NCBI GenBank assembly: GCA_021307315.1
Contig: JAJSPD010000024.1
Location: 372,001 to 436,000 of the forward strand
DNA length: 64,000 nucleotides
Reading direction: 5' to 3'
Origin: Bisporella sp. PMI_857
Lineage: Eukaryota > Ascomycota > Leotiomycetes > Helotiales > Helotiaceae
Shown here: positions 44,980-60,000 of the stretch, one piece after another
Layout of the letters: each line of letters starts with the position of its first letter
Numbering within the stretch: the stretch's first letter is position 1
Notes under the pieces: model-generated
What the model was told of the DNA's origin: nothing
The model's input: the letters and a program-made list of their open reading frames with translations, nothing else
Database searches by the model: none
Program-made: the position numbers and the translations under genes

Positions 44980-46620
44980 GGTAGCGACTTTTCAGGTGAG
45001 CAAATAGACAAAGAGAAAGAAAGTCGGTGTCGAGAGAGTGGAATAGAACAGCCGGGATAAGGTGCGATATAACGATAAATCGGATATAAGGGTGTCCGGA
45101 TGTGGACAAGCTTCGGCCGTCAATCCGCCAAAATCACGTGGAAGACATAGAATCCCGTTATTCAATCAGAGGCGATGCCCGCCGCTGGATTTGAGAAGTG
45201 GGACGCGATGGTACAAAACTCGTTTGAGTTCGAAGTGACGGAGAAGTGGTTTCAACATCGTCAACGACGAGAGGAAGCGCCTTGGCAAGGCCCGAAGCAC
45301 TAGGCTGGAATAGGACATGCCTACTCAAGATGCTTTATTGTAGATCCAGGTTATAGCACCTGTAAAGCTCAAGTTTGAAAATATCATCAACGATAATACG
45401 TGCTTAGAGACTTCTACTTGGCATTTGATCCAAATCCCGGCGCCTGTCCTCAGTACTACATTGCGTCCTTGCCCACCAGCGACGTGGAAAAGATAAACTA
45501 TCGCAGACTACTGCGGGCATGACGGGCCACTGTACCGCAACGCGTTGGGTGGAGAGTGCTTGAAAATTTGTGATTTCATTTAATATTCTAGATCTCTCCA
45601 CATCCATGAGACTTTTCCTTCCGTGGCGTCGGATTAGATGTTGGTTCAAACCTGTTTTAATTGCTTGGGCGGAAGTTGAGAGGTTCATCGACGTAATAGT
45701 TTGGCGAGGTAACTTCAGTTCATAGGTGAAGGGTTGCAAGAGCTTTTCAAAGGGTGAAGACAAACGAAGACCTTCACTGCAAGAATGGTAGGGAGAAAGT
45801 CACAACTTACCCACCACGACTCACCGAGGCTTGCGATAGAAAAGGATAAGAAGTCCCAGTATAATGATCATCTTGATTGTGCATTTCCACTATCATGGTT
45901 CCTATCTCCAAAGCGGCTGATAGGGCATCGGATTTGCCAACCATCACTTCTCTCTCCACTTCCCACCCCTACATTCTCTTCCAAGAGAGCCTCCCCATTT
46001 CCATATCCCATTCCTGAAACCGTCCTAACAAATATAACTTTTCCAAAAGCACCATCGTTTCTGTCTCAATAGAACAGCCCCCGTGGCCATTATAGAGACG
46101 AAGGAAGAACCCCAACCATATTAAACCCAGTCTATTGTTTTCATGTACCGTAGGTAGGAGGTGTTCTCGTTCTCGTTGCGCGCAACAAGGTAATCGCTGA
46201 ATGCCCTCAAACGTGGAAAATAACATGCAAGAAAAACCAAATGTCAAAAAAACCGCTGCAAAGTACAACCGGAGAAAGCAATGACGCAACCATGAGTTTC
46301 CCACCGCGCAGAAAATGCCATAACAATAACGCAGTCGAGAACAAAAAAAGGTTTCCCGGCCAACGTCAATATAAACAAGCGGGTATCGAATCGACTACTG
46401 GATGCCTCCAACTTAATGATTTATGTTTTGGATCACTCTCAGTAAAGAGGTGATCAGACCACCGCCTTTCCATTTCCCTCAATTGGCCTGCATAGAGTCG
46501 TCACGCTGAACAGACAAAGAGCATATCATCGTGCTGGAAATAAGAATCGTGTAATCGTTTGGTGATGTAAGGTGTGGCAATTCGATGTTGCAAATCGCTA
46601 GACCAAAACCGATAGGATAA
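44980..46620. other. Intergenic region, no supported gene
   Basis: The left part is the promoter of the Zn2Cys6 gene. A 119-codon minus-strand frame (45404-45763) lacks recognisable motifs. The right part is the presumed 3' UTR of the PP1 subunit gene. Confidence 0.4.
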
Positions 46621-48965
46621 TCATCCCCGAATTGCTGTAGCCGCATGAGCGTCGTGAAACTGGAAACCACCATGCATTTGATAAGGATACATCGGAGACG
46701 TACCCGTAACAAAGCCCGTCATTGGGGCCGGACTGTTAGACCTGGGAACAGGCGAAATTGTCGTTTGCGCTCTTTGAGTAGAAACTTTTCTCTCCATCAT
46801 CAACGGCGAGCTATCGGAGCTGGTATCGGTTGAATCAGCCATGTAGCCATCGTCATTGGTGCCATCATAGTGCCCGGATCTGAGGGTTCCGTCCCGAAAT
46901 TGCGGTGATGATTTCACTGATCCGAACTGTAATATTTTAATTAGCTTCTGGTCTTGGTGTCCACATGGTGATTGTTGGTACGTACGAAACAATATTTATC
47001 CAGTAATTCGTTGTACGATTGAGACGTCAATGGCGGTATCTCGGCTCCAGCAAGGCCAGAAGCGTCAGTGCCATTCGTCCTAGTCGCAATAGCAGGTAAC
47101 TTGTTGGATTTTGGATATGCCATGGTCAACGGAGAGGAAGGCTGGCTGTCATCTTCAGCGATTGTAACAGGCCTTTTAGCAGATGGCTTCATAGTGATAC
47201 CACTGCGGTCACCAAGGGCGGAGTTTGCTGCATTGATTGCTGCGGAAAGCGAAGCGCCAAAGTCGTAACGATTGCCAAAGGCTTGTCCATTGGAATTCGC
47301 TGACCGACGTGACCGGTTCTCAGAACTCAAGGTCACAGCAGATTTAACACCCTTCAGTCTAATGGGAGTGGTTGACTCGCCCAAATAGTCGCCAATAAGC
47401 TTTCCTGAATCATCAAACTTGAACTTCTCATCAAAGCCATCAAAGTCGTCAAACGCGACCGGCATCGACTTGGGTTTATCGCCAGCGCCAATGGATGCCT
47501 TCTTGTTGCTTCGCGGCAACGAGCTGGCAGGTCTGGAGGAAGCCCCTTGCATGCCTTTCTTGCCATTTTGTGGCTTAGGCTTTTTCCGGAAGTCGATCTG
47601 GAAATTAGTAGAGTTGTTGTTATCCCAGTATTCTCGTCCATTGACACAGTACTTCACACAGAAGAACATGGTCTTTGCTTCGAGATTAGCCAGGTCGGCA
47701 AGCTTGATGTTAAAGTTGAAGCGATCTCGTCCATCAATATGCTTTGGGGCTCGGACATCGTTATTGTATTCAGCCACCACTTCCGAAGTTGTTTTCCAGT
47801 AATCCAAAGTGAAACGGGCAACAACCCATTTGTTGAACGCCAAGTTGGCGACAGCAACGGTTCCAATCAAGTTCTTATTGTCAGCTGATAAGAATACTCT
47901 CTCAACTCTGACTGGCTGTGATAGGCGGAGAGGCGTCTCGGCAGGGAAGTTGGACACGACAATCTCCCATTCGAAGGGAGGGGTATGTCCATTAGCCTCG
48001 TCGAAAGGGAACTCGTTATCACTATCATATACATCGACAGGGGAAGAGCCAGCACTGACTGCCAAGGGTCGATCAACTTGTAGGAAGTGCCGGACATGTT
48101 CGAGATGGGAGTCGAAATGCACAGCTTTGGAGAACGTGGGGGTACCTGGCATACTAGAGGGTCGACGACGTGCAGATGAAGGTCTCAACGCAGGTCTTAC
48201 TAGCTCACCAGATTTCTTCCTTAACATCGGCGGTTTACTTCGGCGAGAGCGGTTAGGGTCCTCATCATCGCTGACCTCCTCCTCAGATCCGTTCATGGGA
48301 GTCTCAATGGCGGAATTCTGTCGCTCAACGACAAAGATTGGAACAGAGGTATCGGTCTTCGACCTGTTGTGGCCGGTCATCTTTCGGTATGCATTGGATA
48401 TGGGTTTAGCGATATCTGCTTGCTCTAGTGTGACCTCGTTGCCCTTGGCTGGCATTATTAAATGCAACCCTTGGTTAGCTTTTATTATAGTCCCTCCTTG
48501 TCTTGACGGGGAGCTCTCTCTGTGCTGTTCTATTGTTCTGATGGCAGCCTGTAATTCCGCCAAATTTTCCAGCTCTCGGCCGCGCGAGCCTTCTAGCTTG
48601 AGCTCCTCATCATCGCTTGAGTTCTGCGCAGAATCTGGTGGTGAGATGATGGCACCAGGAGGAATTTTTGACTCTTCCGTTACCGGCGGCGGTGATTGTC
48701 TGACATTTCCAGATATGCTTGCGCCCTTATCCTCATTGCTCTCGCCGCTTGCAGTCCCAGGTGGTGTTGGGACAAGTGTGGCAGACTTGACGGAAGCTGT
48801 CCGACGGTGCTGTCGAGTAAGATAGGATGCTGACCGTGGAAGTTCGGGTCTGCTGGAGACAGGAGAAGCGTATGAGCCAGGTTGAAATGAGGAGCGACGA
48901 CTAATAGCAGGCGAGGAAGAGGCCGAAGCAGCTGGAGATCGCTGAGAGGGGGGTGTGTAAGGCAT
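46621..48965 (-). CDS. Protein phosphatase 1 regulatory subunit with CBM21 (glycogen-targeting, Gac1-like)
   Basis: This subunit targets PP1 to glycogen and so promotes glycogen synthase dephosphorylation. Exons 46986-48965 and 46621-46926 give 761 aa. The N-terminus is Ser/Pro-rich and disordered. A PP1-docking RVxF-type motif, KAVHF, lies at residues 280-284 and leads into SHLEHVRHF. The CBM21 domain covers about 330-450: WEIVVSNFPAETPLRLSQPV, VRVERVFLSADNKNLIGTVA, VANLAFNKWVVARFTLDYWKT, RFNFNIKLADL, FFCVKYCVNGREYWDNNNSTN and QIDFRKKPK. The rest is low-complexity. A 59-nt intron splits KYCF from FGSVKSSP. The upstream region is unusually long. Confidence 0.92.
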
Positions 48966-49679
48966 CCGTCCGACGGGCGTATGGGATATCGATGGATAGA
49001 TCGGTATGGGGCTGGAGAAGGCTGATCGACGTTATGGGGTGTCGAGGAGCGGTCCTAGTCCCGCTACGCATCGAAGGTTGAGAATATTAACTGTTTCATA
49101 GGAAAGACCGAGTCAGTTAATGATTGCTATTGTGATCGAAAAGTGGTAGACTGCAGGATCGCGAAGGAGGCGACGGCTAGATATGATAGAGAAAGCAGTG
49201 TCAAAGGGGTCGAGTCTACAACTTACGAGATTGTAAAAGGTCTGGACTCGCAGGCCGAAAGTTGCTGTTGAGAGAAAAGAGATGGAAGCACGGCGTATTT
49301 CAGCAAGCGTGTCCCAAGGCCTTCTGTCAACGGCAAGAACGAGCCGATGCGGTTTGCCAGATAATAATCTGGAGGTGAATGAGTCGTGGGAGGTGAGTAG
49401 GTTCAGAGGGTGCCAGGACAAAGTCAATTGCTATGACTGTTGACCTGTTCCTTCTGATCCGGGCGCCGGGAATAGTTTCGACGCAGGTGTGTTGAGGGGG
49501 GGGGAGCAAGATCGTCTTATTAATATAAGGTGACGTCTTGCCAACAATTCCTTTGTGCGATGGTACAAACTATAAGCTGGTGAAAAGCGCACAGAATGAC
49601 CTCGACAAACAATCAATCCTCTGCACACTCAGATGGAAAGGAGATATAAAGGCTGGCAATGGCCTTGAGGAAGTGTGGA

Positions 49680-49711
49680 GTGGAGGAGGTGGAGGAGGAG
49701 GAGGAGGAGAA
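49680..49711 (+). repeat. GGA/GGT purine microsatellite
   Basis: Imperfect (GGA)n with GGT interruptions in the upstream region of the PP1 subunit gene, about 0.7 kb from its start. It could adopt unusual purine-strand structures and affect promoter activity, but that is inference. Confidence 0.75.
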
Positions 49712-52700
49712 AAGGTTGTTTGGTGTGGTGGAGGCGAGTAGAAAGGATATGCGTAGGTAAGGTTTTTGATGGGTATGGGTAGGGATGTGGTAGGGGGTGG
49801 GCGAGGTGGAGACGGTTTACTTGGGGTGTGGATCCTGTGCAGTCCAGTACAGTAGTCAAGTTGGTGGGCGAGCCCGGATAGGATAATCGAATTTTGTTGG
49901 ATGAACAAGGATAAATAGCGTTGTTTGAAGATGGGTAATGGGCGGGAGGACTGATTGTGGCCTGTGGCATCCGGTGAACTTCTCTTGAGTATGAAGAGAA
50001 CCAGACTCCTCTTCTTAGCGACTACGACGAGCTAGCAGAATGTAGCAATAAACCCTACAACTGTACTATATACAGTAGTAGAGTTTATGGCAGAGCACGA
50101 CAAGCTAGCCGTCTTGGACCTTCTCGTCGCTTGTCGGATCGCTTGGCCCTCCCTTTGGAAGCTCTGTCGCGCGCGGGGGAGCGTGAGCTGTTTTGTGCTT
50201 ATGGCCTGTTTTGTGTCCCGTCTGGACTTTTCATAATAGTGTTTCGGGAGATAGAGGGCAGTGGCAACTATCCAGAAGGTTATCAGAGACTATGATATCC
50301 CAATTGTGTTGAATCAGCCTGCATCATTAGTCGTCGTCAACAATAACACCATTCGGGAGGCGAAAAAGGCTTGATAAATGCTTATTCATCATTTTTGTCG
50401 GGAGAAAAAGAGAAATTTTGAGAGGGAGAGAATTGTGAGTGTGTTTGACTGCTCTCTCTTTTTTTTTTTTAATTCTACAGTACACGGGGGGGGCTTAGGT
50501 ATCTTGACCTTATAGTCAATGCTCAGCCAAAGGATTCTGACGCCGCCTGCGGTATTTTTGGGCGACTGAGCCTCTCCGCTTCCGTTTTCGTAACATTCCT
50601 AAATATTCTTCTGTTTTACAACTGCCCGGCCATGGCACTTAACTGGTTGCTCTACCTTATCATCATTTTAAAAGAAAATTAAAAAGAAAACGAACATGGC
50701 GCACAGTTTATTTCGTCAATCGGTTTCGGTGCAGCACGACCAATTGCGAATGCAGCGACCGTTACAGGCATTTAAAGTCAATGCTTCTACCGTACAGGCC
50801 CTGAAAAGGCAATTTTGGCTAGTGATACGGCTGCCCGTTTTTATCACGATAGGCCCTGTTGAGTCTGCTACAGTCAGGACCTTTATGGGGTGTTCAAAAC
50901 GCTGTACTGTATGTCAAATCTGGCTGAGGTGCAGTAAGTCGGGATCGGAGACCAAATTTACAAGATGACTGAGCCGTTGCAACTGCCAAAAACCTGGAAA
51001 GGCCCATTGACTTTGATTGGAGAATTGCGAGAAGTTGGCGTGCATCTCGAAGCGACGCCAAGGGAAAGCCACACTTGGCCCAAATCCACTGTGGCCAAGC
51101 TTGCTAGCATGCGGCTAAGCAAGGTTCAGGGTAGAAAAAAGTTCAGGGATTATGACAGGGGGTTATGAGGCCATCCCGGCCAATGCATCAAATTTGAACG
51201 GCCAAAGATAGAGAGCAGCAGAATAGCTCAACACCAGCAAAGTCAGCTAACATTGGTACAGATGCATCCACGCGTGTTATGATGGTTGCGCTGAGAAGAG
51301 GAGAAAGAGGAGCAGTAGGAGGCGGGGGAGGGGAAATCATAGCAAACGGCAAGCAGGGTCGCAGGTTTTCAATTTGTAATAAACCGTATATATACGAATC
51401 CCTACTGCTTCCGGGGTTTTGCATAGACGCCCTCATTAATGTTATCAATAGCCTCGCAATTTCATGTACGCGATACTCCTGCAGCTGCCATCTACAGGTA
51501 CTGTATAATTTATCTACTGGATACCCGACAAAACAGTACTGATGCCTTTCAGCAATGCACAGGATAATCAGGGTCCATTCTCGTAAGTACATCTCCTTCA
51601 TGGTATCTTCACCGTTAGCGAAGATCACTACTCTCTTGGACAAAATTTAGGGATGGTGTTGGGAACGGCAGACACGCAAATGCCACGACAACACGGTAAT
51701 ATCGCGACATCTGACCCGTGCCGCGGAAAGTCTTCATATTCTCGGTCTCACAGCATTAGATAAGGCATTATCATCCATAATTCGGCCTAAAATACAGTAT
51801 CCCCAAAAGATGTCTCATAATCCCTCGTTGCTTGTATCACCGTATCAGTCATAGTTGCCAGATAAGGGCGCCGGCCTCCAAAATCCCACGAAGAAACAGT
51901 AGGTACATATAGGGCTGCACGCCTCCATCTCTTACCGCTTATCCCACGAGCAAAAAAAGTATTCACAACCTAACAGATCCCGTAGGTCGGTAGACTCGGA
52001 TATCTGCCATGGTGTGATCAAAATCAAAATCTTCATAATACTACGAGTCGCAGCCATCTCGTCAATTGGACTCGTAGTGAGGAGATCCTAATAAATAGTA
52101 ATCTGTCTCCAGTTTAAATATAAGTATCGTAGCTGCGGGCCAAGGTTGGCATCCTCCTACGCCATCGTGAAGCTGAATGGTTGAGACGCGTGTAGCCTGC
52201 TCCGACCGTCGGTCAGGTATGCATATACGTGCATCTGTCAAGAACCTGTGGTGACACCTCCATCATTAAACTTTAATAACAGTCAGGAAGTAGCTGACAA
52301 GCGTACTAAAGAGCTCAAGTTCTATTCGGTTCGAGATGCAGAAATTGTCTGCATATAAAAGCCAGCATTGATATTAGCAGCATCTTCTTTTGTCAAGCAA
52401 ATAATCAGCCAGCCAGCCTTTACGGAAAACTTTATCTAGTTGCCAGTAACGGGATATGAAGACAACGGATACAGCGGGTAGGGATAATGGCCTCAACCCT
52501 TCGTCTTCGCACATTAGAATCTTTGAACAATGAAGCCATGGCCAACTCATCGTAAATGAGCAATATTCAACCTCAACGGCTTACTTGAAGATGCAGATTT
52601 ATCCTTCCAGATATCCAGATCAAATACTCGTGACTTGTGTAAATCATGATTACTGGAGGCCTCTTTCGTCATAACAAAAATATGTGCTCAGATATCACAT

Positions 52701-54022
52701 TTTGTCAGCCTCTGGCACTTTGACAGGCCTGGCCAGCAGCTGCCCTGGCCAAACATCTTTCAAAGGAGGCCAAGGGTTCCAAGGCGCTAGCTGCCAACCC
52801 CACTTCCTGAGGAAGCATCGTGAAGATGTCGGTCCAGCAGAAATCGGATCATGGAACACGGTACTTTAAGGTACTTTCGCATCACACACTTTTGGCAGCC
52901 CCTTCGAGTACCTGATCTGCGCGGGCGGAAGCATCCACGATCCACGCTCACCACCACGTTCAGGCTGGTCCGGTCTGCTGACACGAGAGATAAAGAGACA
53001 ACGTGAAATATCCTCAGCTGGCAGAGACGGCTGCCGATATGAGTGATTGATGGCTATTTGCTTTTTTTTTTGGCGGCTCAGTTCAGCGTTCACGATGACT
53101 TCATCGATATTCATCATCAATTTCCGGTACCAAGGATCCTTACTGTAGGTCAGAGCACAGGTACAGTACACAAGCCAGCTCTTGACCCACGCCTTTTTTG
53201 CTCAGGCCTGCTGCCAATCGTGAAACTTTGCATTTCATCATAAACAAATTAATCCTCAGACGCAGTATGAGCCTCAGCCTTGTCTCCGAAACCAGAGGGT
53301 GAAGGGCATGCAAATCCTGTCCGGAGTTACGTCCGCAATCAGGACGGTTCCACAGTTTCAATGTCACTTTTGCAGATATTGTCTTACTCCCCCAATACTG
53401 GCGGACGTGAGATGATGACATCTTATCACCACTATCAAGGAAGTAAAATTTTCATGTTGCCACATCCTTCCATACACAACATAGAAAGGCACATTGCAAG
53501 GCACAGGTTTGAAGTCGCGGAAAGCGGTGAACAATACGGCACAGCCCAGTACTTAGATAGCGTCTATCTGCAGGTCGAGTTTAGAATCATACCATACAAG
53601 TAAGTACTTACAGTACTTACCATACATCCCATACCATCATAGAGCCTGACCCGCTTCCCACCACGCAACTCTGCTCACCTTCTTATCCGTGCGAGCCGTG
53701 GTCTTGGTGTTCCCCCTCCCTCAATCTTCGACCGCTGAACCATGCCCCGCTCGCTACAGAAGCCGTGCCCAGCTGTCGATAAGCAGGGATTTCCTGGCCG
53801 TAATCCAGGATCAAAACGCAGACTCAAGCCCAGGCGTTGTATGGCAGCCAATCATGTTATCCTTTTGGGATGAGACTCCAATATTCCACGCCACATCTCT
53901 CGGAACATGGCAATGGGTACTTGTAGTGCGACATTTCGGAGCGCAAACAGGATGGGAACGCCACACCTGCCTAAACCATTTTTTTTTGGGTTTAAGCCAT
54001 TTGCTTGAAAGTTAGAATTTGC

Positions 54023-54040
54023 AAAAAAAAAAAAAAAAAA
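54023..54040 (+). repeat. Poly-A tract (18 A)
   Basis: Uninterrupted A run, with a T9 run 36 bp earlier (53979-53987). It may be a nucleosome-excluding element or the tail of a retroposed transcript. No flanking target-site duplication was found by eye. Confidence 0.8.
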
Positions 54041-57000
54041 TTGGGCTCCGCGGCACCGCCACAGATAAGATCCAGGAACAGGAGAGGGAGAGAGAAAGAG
54101 AGACAACATTCCCCAATTGTCGTGGGGGCATACAACGATATGGTTCTGATATCGATCATCCTCTTTTAAAGCTACTAAACTAAACCACTAAGAGATTTGC
54201 GTACCCCCAGTTTACAGATTCGTCTCCATCTGTGGAGAAATTGGAGAGAAATCTTCGAGTCTCCAATTCTCCATATATTGTTGCAGATTGCGGTCGTGCA
54301 TCGCTGATTTGATGACGGGCTGCAAGTCGTAAATTTACGCCGATGGGTCCCCACTAACCCATATCCGGGCAGAGAAAGGGAGACAACGCAACTGTGTGTT
54401 CAAATCAAAAACATCTATCATTAAACTGATGACGACATTAAGATACTTGTAGGATGAGACTCGAGTTCCCCATGTTTGAAGACCCCACTTTGGAGTTTCG
54501 CTCTTGATCGCGCTTACCCTCAAACATTGAAGCTATCGCAACAGCTTGCACACAACAGTCAGGTTGAAAAATTCGGGGTCGCGCCTCTGATCATCCGCAC
54601 AAAGCTTAGCACTCGGAGTTATTGATACACTTTCCTACGAGCGGTAGGCGAAAGCGATGATCTCTGAAGGTGTCAACCAGGCATACAACGGCCCACACGA
54701 CTGCAGACTGCAGACTACGTTGAAAGCTGCAGAAAGTCTAAACTCTCTTATGAGGGGTGCCTACACCCCAACGACGCGTACCGTTATCCGCGCGGACCTG
54801 CACTGGTTGTGGCAGTTGCAATTCCACGACAAATGCCAGCGTACAAGTGAAACAATTCAACGTCGGCCTTGGATCATCCTAACAAGACACCTCATGACAC
54901 CGGTTAATTAAAACATCCTGAGTTCAAAAACAATGCGAAGGAACCTCAGGCAATTCACCCCCGGCTTTACCTGCGTGTCAGGCCATGTGAGATATTTCAT
55001 GCCATACCCCGAGATTGTATGCAGATATGGTTTAGCGATTGGGCAAGGCCAAGAATTGATGCATGCAAAAATAAGCTGACTTGGAAAGCCAAAGTTGACA
55101 TGTCTCATTTCATCCTGCGAGATGCGATTTCCCAACTTAAACCAGCAGACGCCAAAGCAGATTCCCCAGATTTTGGCGGCATCACGATGAAGCACACACA
55201 TGTACCCCAGACTCGAGTTTCTAAGCAGAGTCGCAGGACGAGCCAATCACCTCACCTCAGGCTGTATGGTTTTGACATCGAGAGGTAACAGGTGCATGAT
55301 CCAGAGCTTAGGTCAATCTTCAATTGCAACTACATGCGCAAGCAGCGAGCAGAATTCTAACCCCTGATAGCACCACATCATCATATTATCATGCAAAGAG
55401 CATAGTCAAAAAGCTGACTGTCTTGTTGGAGCGTTTCAGATGAGCCTCCTCGGAGATCACTGCCTTGAAGCACAAATAGACTTTGCGCCACTGCGGGAAT
55501 CAGCCCCGCTGTCAAACGCAAAGATCCTTTTCTTCCCACGAATGGTCCTTATTGGGCTTAATATTCGAGCTAGAAGTTTTGCACAAAGATACTAGCGCGT
55601 CAAAGCTCTCTTTACCGACCTTTCTAACAAAAGCTAGATTGACAGCTCAGGGACCGATTGAGTTCAGGCGAGCTCCGACCACCAGCAGTTGATGGTCACC
55701 CCTTGTGCAGTTCAACATTAGCTCGCATGCAGAGCGTGAGGAGACACAGAAAATAGGACAGCATCCAATCTTCCACGGTCCTGCGCTCCGAGAAGTCTAA
55801 TTTCGATATCGTGACAAAGAATTATCGGCAGAACGTATATCAAAGCAGATCCCGCATCAAGGCAAAGTCCAAGCCAAAAGTGTTCTATATATGTATGGCG
55901 TTGCCTCTGTCAGGTTGAGTGCATTATCAAATGTGGGTATGCACGGGCTGAATCTGGAAAAGGTAAGCTTCTTGCTTGTCTTGCGCAATCAATAGCTAGA
56001 TAACACCACTGTGGCCACCTTTGATTGTAAGAATTGCGTAAGAGGACTAGAGATCTTTCTAGAGGTTGAGTGAATGAATAATCGAACCTCAGCATCTCGC
56101 TAATTATTATTTCGGAGGCGCAGAACGCGGCATGTCTCGGGCTTTGTCGGCAGAATTTTTCCCGGCGAAGTTACTAAATCTCGGGCCGCATTCTCAATAA
56201 CAGCACGCAACTCCCGATATGCTCCTTTCATCGGAAGCTACGAGTTGGCATTCTCTGCACTGTATGTTTTGTAAGTAGGGATGGCAGGGGATGGGGTGAA
56301 CATTGAAGCAATTTTCTTAGTTTATTAGCAAGGCTAGCGATGAGCCTTGTGTAGCCTTGTAGTCTAGGTAACGTTTGGACCCTGAAGAACCAAAAGGACC
56401 CTTTTGTTAAGACCTCAAAGGTAGCTTGTACAATCGGGCAATCAGCTACCCCGCCTTCATCGTTATTATTTCCTTCATTTCATTCTGCTTATGGTCGCAC
56501 AGCAGCAGGAGCGTTTGCATGTGAACACGGTTGCTAAATTTGAAGAGATGCATTGAATCCTAAAGGCTTGACCCCGCGTCTTGACCCGTTCGTTGGCAAA
56601 AATGGATTCGTATCGCGAGTGCCATGATATCTCCAGACATGTGAGAGGATATGGAGATGGTGGCTGAAGGCGTGCAGATGGACGAGAGCAACGCTGTCGT
56701 CAGAATCTCTGATGGGTTGCTTCCTGACTGTTACATTTATCTGCAGCTCTTGTCTATGATCATCCTCCATCATTCTGCTTGCCCAGATCTTTCGACTTCG
56801 ACCAATCTTCGATCGATGCCTATTAATCCGACCACCCCTATACGAGTTTCGGGTCCACAAGAACCTGCTGTGTCTATAGCCACAAAATGCCAACAGTCCG
56901 GAATGGAAACGCCACCATGTGTATTCTCAAGGAAGAGAGATGTTGTGATCCGTTTATCCATGCGAGATGGCGTCTTCCCTTGTCCTCTCCTCCGTATATG

Positions 57001-60000
57001 CTCGTCGACCTTCGACACTCCAAATGCGACATCCTTAGTTTAGAGTTTGCCATTTTCTAGGAGGGTCTTGTCTTCGCCGGGCAGTTGGCCGATCAATCCA
57101 TGATTGGGCTTGGAAGCAGCCATACTTAGCTACCCGTTCAGGTACCAAGTACATCCCAACCGCCGGCATCGACCGTCAGCAGAATACCTCTTCTCATTTG
57201 CACAGGCCAACTCATCCAGAACTCAGGGTCCTGCGTGTGCAACTCAAAAGAACGCTGAAATCCTCGCTACTGTAACATGGCGCCCGCCATCCACCAAATA
57301 TATGCGTTCCCCACCCGCACTTTCCTTTGTTCCCCATCTTTTCTGTTATTGCTCCTGGCTGGACAAATATAGAGTACCGTCCGACACATTTTGACAGCCA
57401 GATCTCAGAGAGCGGTTTGTTAGCGCTGGGTGGCCCCGTCCGTCAGGAAGTCTAGACTTTTTGTTTAGGTTTGTCTGGGTAGTATCCATTGATAGGTACA
57501 GAGGAAAAGGTTTCTCGCTTGCGACATCCGCTTGCTCCACACCCCCCTTTTCAATGCACGCTACCGTCGATAAGCGGCCATTGGGATGGAAAAGTGGTGG
57601 TGGGTGGTGGCTAACATCTCAACAACAACAACCACTAGACCTAGGTGAGAAAAATACTCCGAACGGCATGTTTGCCGTTCCCTTTTTTTTTTTCATGCAT
57701 AAGAAGTTTGGATTCATTTTCCCCAAATTGTTTGCTATTTTTTTAAATTTCTGGTCAAGAGCAAAGATCAACAATTGTTGAGTGTTACAGTTGCATGGGG
57801 CAAATTATCCAGGTGGAGAGTGGATGTTACCCTTTCCTTCGACACGCCTCGCCGCTTCTTGACAAGTGTAATGTCATGTACGACACAACCCCCCAGTCAG
57901 TGAAACGGCATATGGCAAGGCAGTAATGAAGACCTGGACATGAGATGTGACTACTTATTCAATGTACCTCACTTCAATATTGCAATTTTTGCTGTAGGAT
58001 AATTCTAGCCATAGACCCATCTCCTTGCAGAAGGACTAGTATTCTTCGAGTGAAGGAAACACAAAAGTGGTAGGTATACTGGGTCTACTATCCAATGTCC
58101 TCCCCGGCGTATACTCTTTCTTGACTTTAGTTATTGATGAATGGTGCTATGGCAGATGATCGCAGCAGCATCAAGCTACAAACATTTCTCAGACACTACT
58201 ACACCCACACCAGTGCCCCAGCTTTCTCCAAACTTCATCCGCGACATCTCCACCTGCATTTAGGAACCGTTACACTTTGCGGGGAGCTCTTGCGTTCTCT
58301 AACATCAAAAGTGTGGAATTCCCACGTATTGCCTATTTCCCATCATCAAGTATGTAGACAACCTTGTAGTCAAGGGAGTAACAGCAAGTATTCCGAATCT
58401 ACTTACCGATATGGCAATCCCCAGGGCGCCTTCATTGGAGGTGCAATTTTCTCGTTCTCGAATAAGATGCGGATGAATGACAAAAGGAGACCGGAATTGA
58501 GGTCATCAGATATGATATATCAGCCCGCCTTTCCACGTTGCCACATTGCACCGCATTCTCCATTAAGGCTGTGCCTTGCCTCCCAGTCCTGCAGCGGCTG
58601 ACATTCGTGCGAAAAGAGATTTGGTATGGAGGATTATTCACCCACCAGCTTCTATGCATGCTGGCAATCTTCACCCGTTTCTTTTAACAAATGCTGTGAA
58701 ACACAGTCTGCGAATGAGAATTTTCACTCATCCTTCCATTGCACAAGCAAAGAGATCCACTGGATGTGCAAGTGTAATTTCAGCGGTATCTTCGGCTATG
58801 CATCTTCATTTCCTTAACCACTTTGTACCACCATACCTGATCACGACCTTGTTGAAGGAGATAATGCGGGGGTGTATGTAACGCAGGTGTACTGGTACCC
58901 AAGTACCGTGGTACAACAAAAAGGATACATATCTGTTACTAGTTATATGTATGAATAAAGTTATAGAGTTGTGGTGAAAGACAACGTCCTGCCGACCGTG
59001 TGTTGCTTTATATTTCTTTATTCATATTCAATTTCTAAAATGCCGTGGAACATCATCGGAGACAACCCGTGGATGTTGATGGGATTGTGATATTGGATTT
59101 CTCTCCCGCCATATATGGATACACTTCCTAGTCCTTTTCAAATCCTGTCAACGAGTTCAGCTATCTTCAAACATTTCCCGAGTGCGTAAGCCTACATCTT
59201 GGAAACCATCCACACTGTTCTTTTAGAGGCGTCTTTGAATGCAACGCATGTCTAGTCGCCACTTGAAAATCCCCCATCCTTTGTTTCATTATGCGAAAGC
59301 ATCACCCATCTCTCGCGTAAGGGAAACAGAATCTTCTTATACATGCTACTTAGCAGATCTACAGCCCGAGCGTTTCTCCATCAGGATGGGCCCAGGCGCG
59401 CGCTAAGTTCCCTTCCTGAACTCTAAATTTTCCAATACCACTACCTCGAGCGCTGAACGAACCTTCCCCTCCTTTTGCCTCCCAGCCACAAAGCCAATCT
59501 AGCCTCGCGTCCGCTGTTTCAGTGGAAAAGGCCAGGCCGAGATCGAGGATGCTGTGCTTAAAAGATCTGCTAAGGGTGTGACAAGCTAGGCTGATTCGCC
59601 CCCAGAGAAGTGCTCCTACTAGTCTAGATTGGTAGATTCGCAGAGGCGGTGAAGGACATGCAAGTTTAGCTGGTGCTTCATAAGTTTCTGAACTGAGCCG
59701 TCTCCTGGTTGGAAAAGGCGTGCCAGGCTGTTAACTGAGGTAGTAGAGGTGTGTGTGTACTTCTCTGCTTGGATATGGGAAGATGTGGTTGTTTTGAGGG
59801 AATTAGCTGTCACCTGAAGTCGGTCAAGGTTTGCAGTAGAGTTTATTAAAGAAGTAGATCCTTATTGTGCATCCAAGCAGTCGAGCGTAGTGCAGGAGTA
59901 AGCTCCAATTTGTGTACTTCGAGTACATATCTGCACAGGGTAACCCAATCGTGCTCTTCCCTCTCCCACCAATTCCTTTCAGCCAAATTACTCAAAAGCA

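Noticed and set aside
45404..45763. 119-aa minus-strand frame with a clean ATG
   Set aside because: No motif, basic low-information composition, and the region is the spacer between two well-defined genes.
51188..51643. 151-aa minus-strand frame in the gene desert
   Set aside because: Contains a proline run from a purine-rich tract and no domain; length alone is not convincing in a 12-kb interval.
58134..58601. 155-aa plus-strand frame in the gene desert
   Set aside because: No recognisable family, His/Ser-rich, and competing frames overlap it on both strands.
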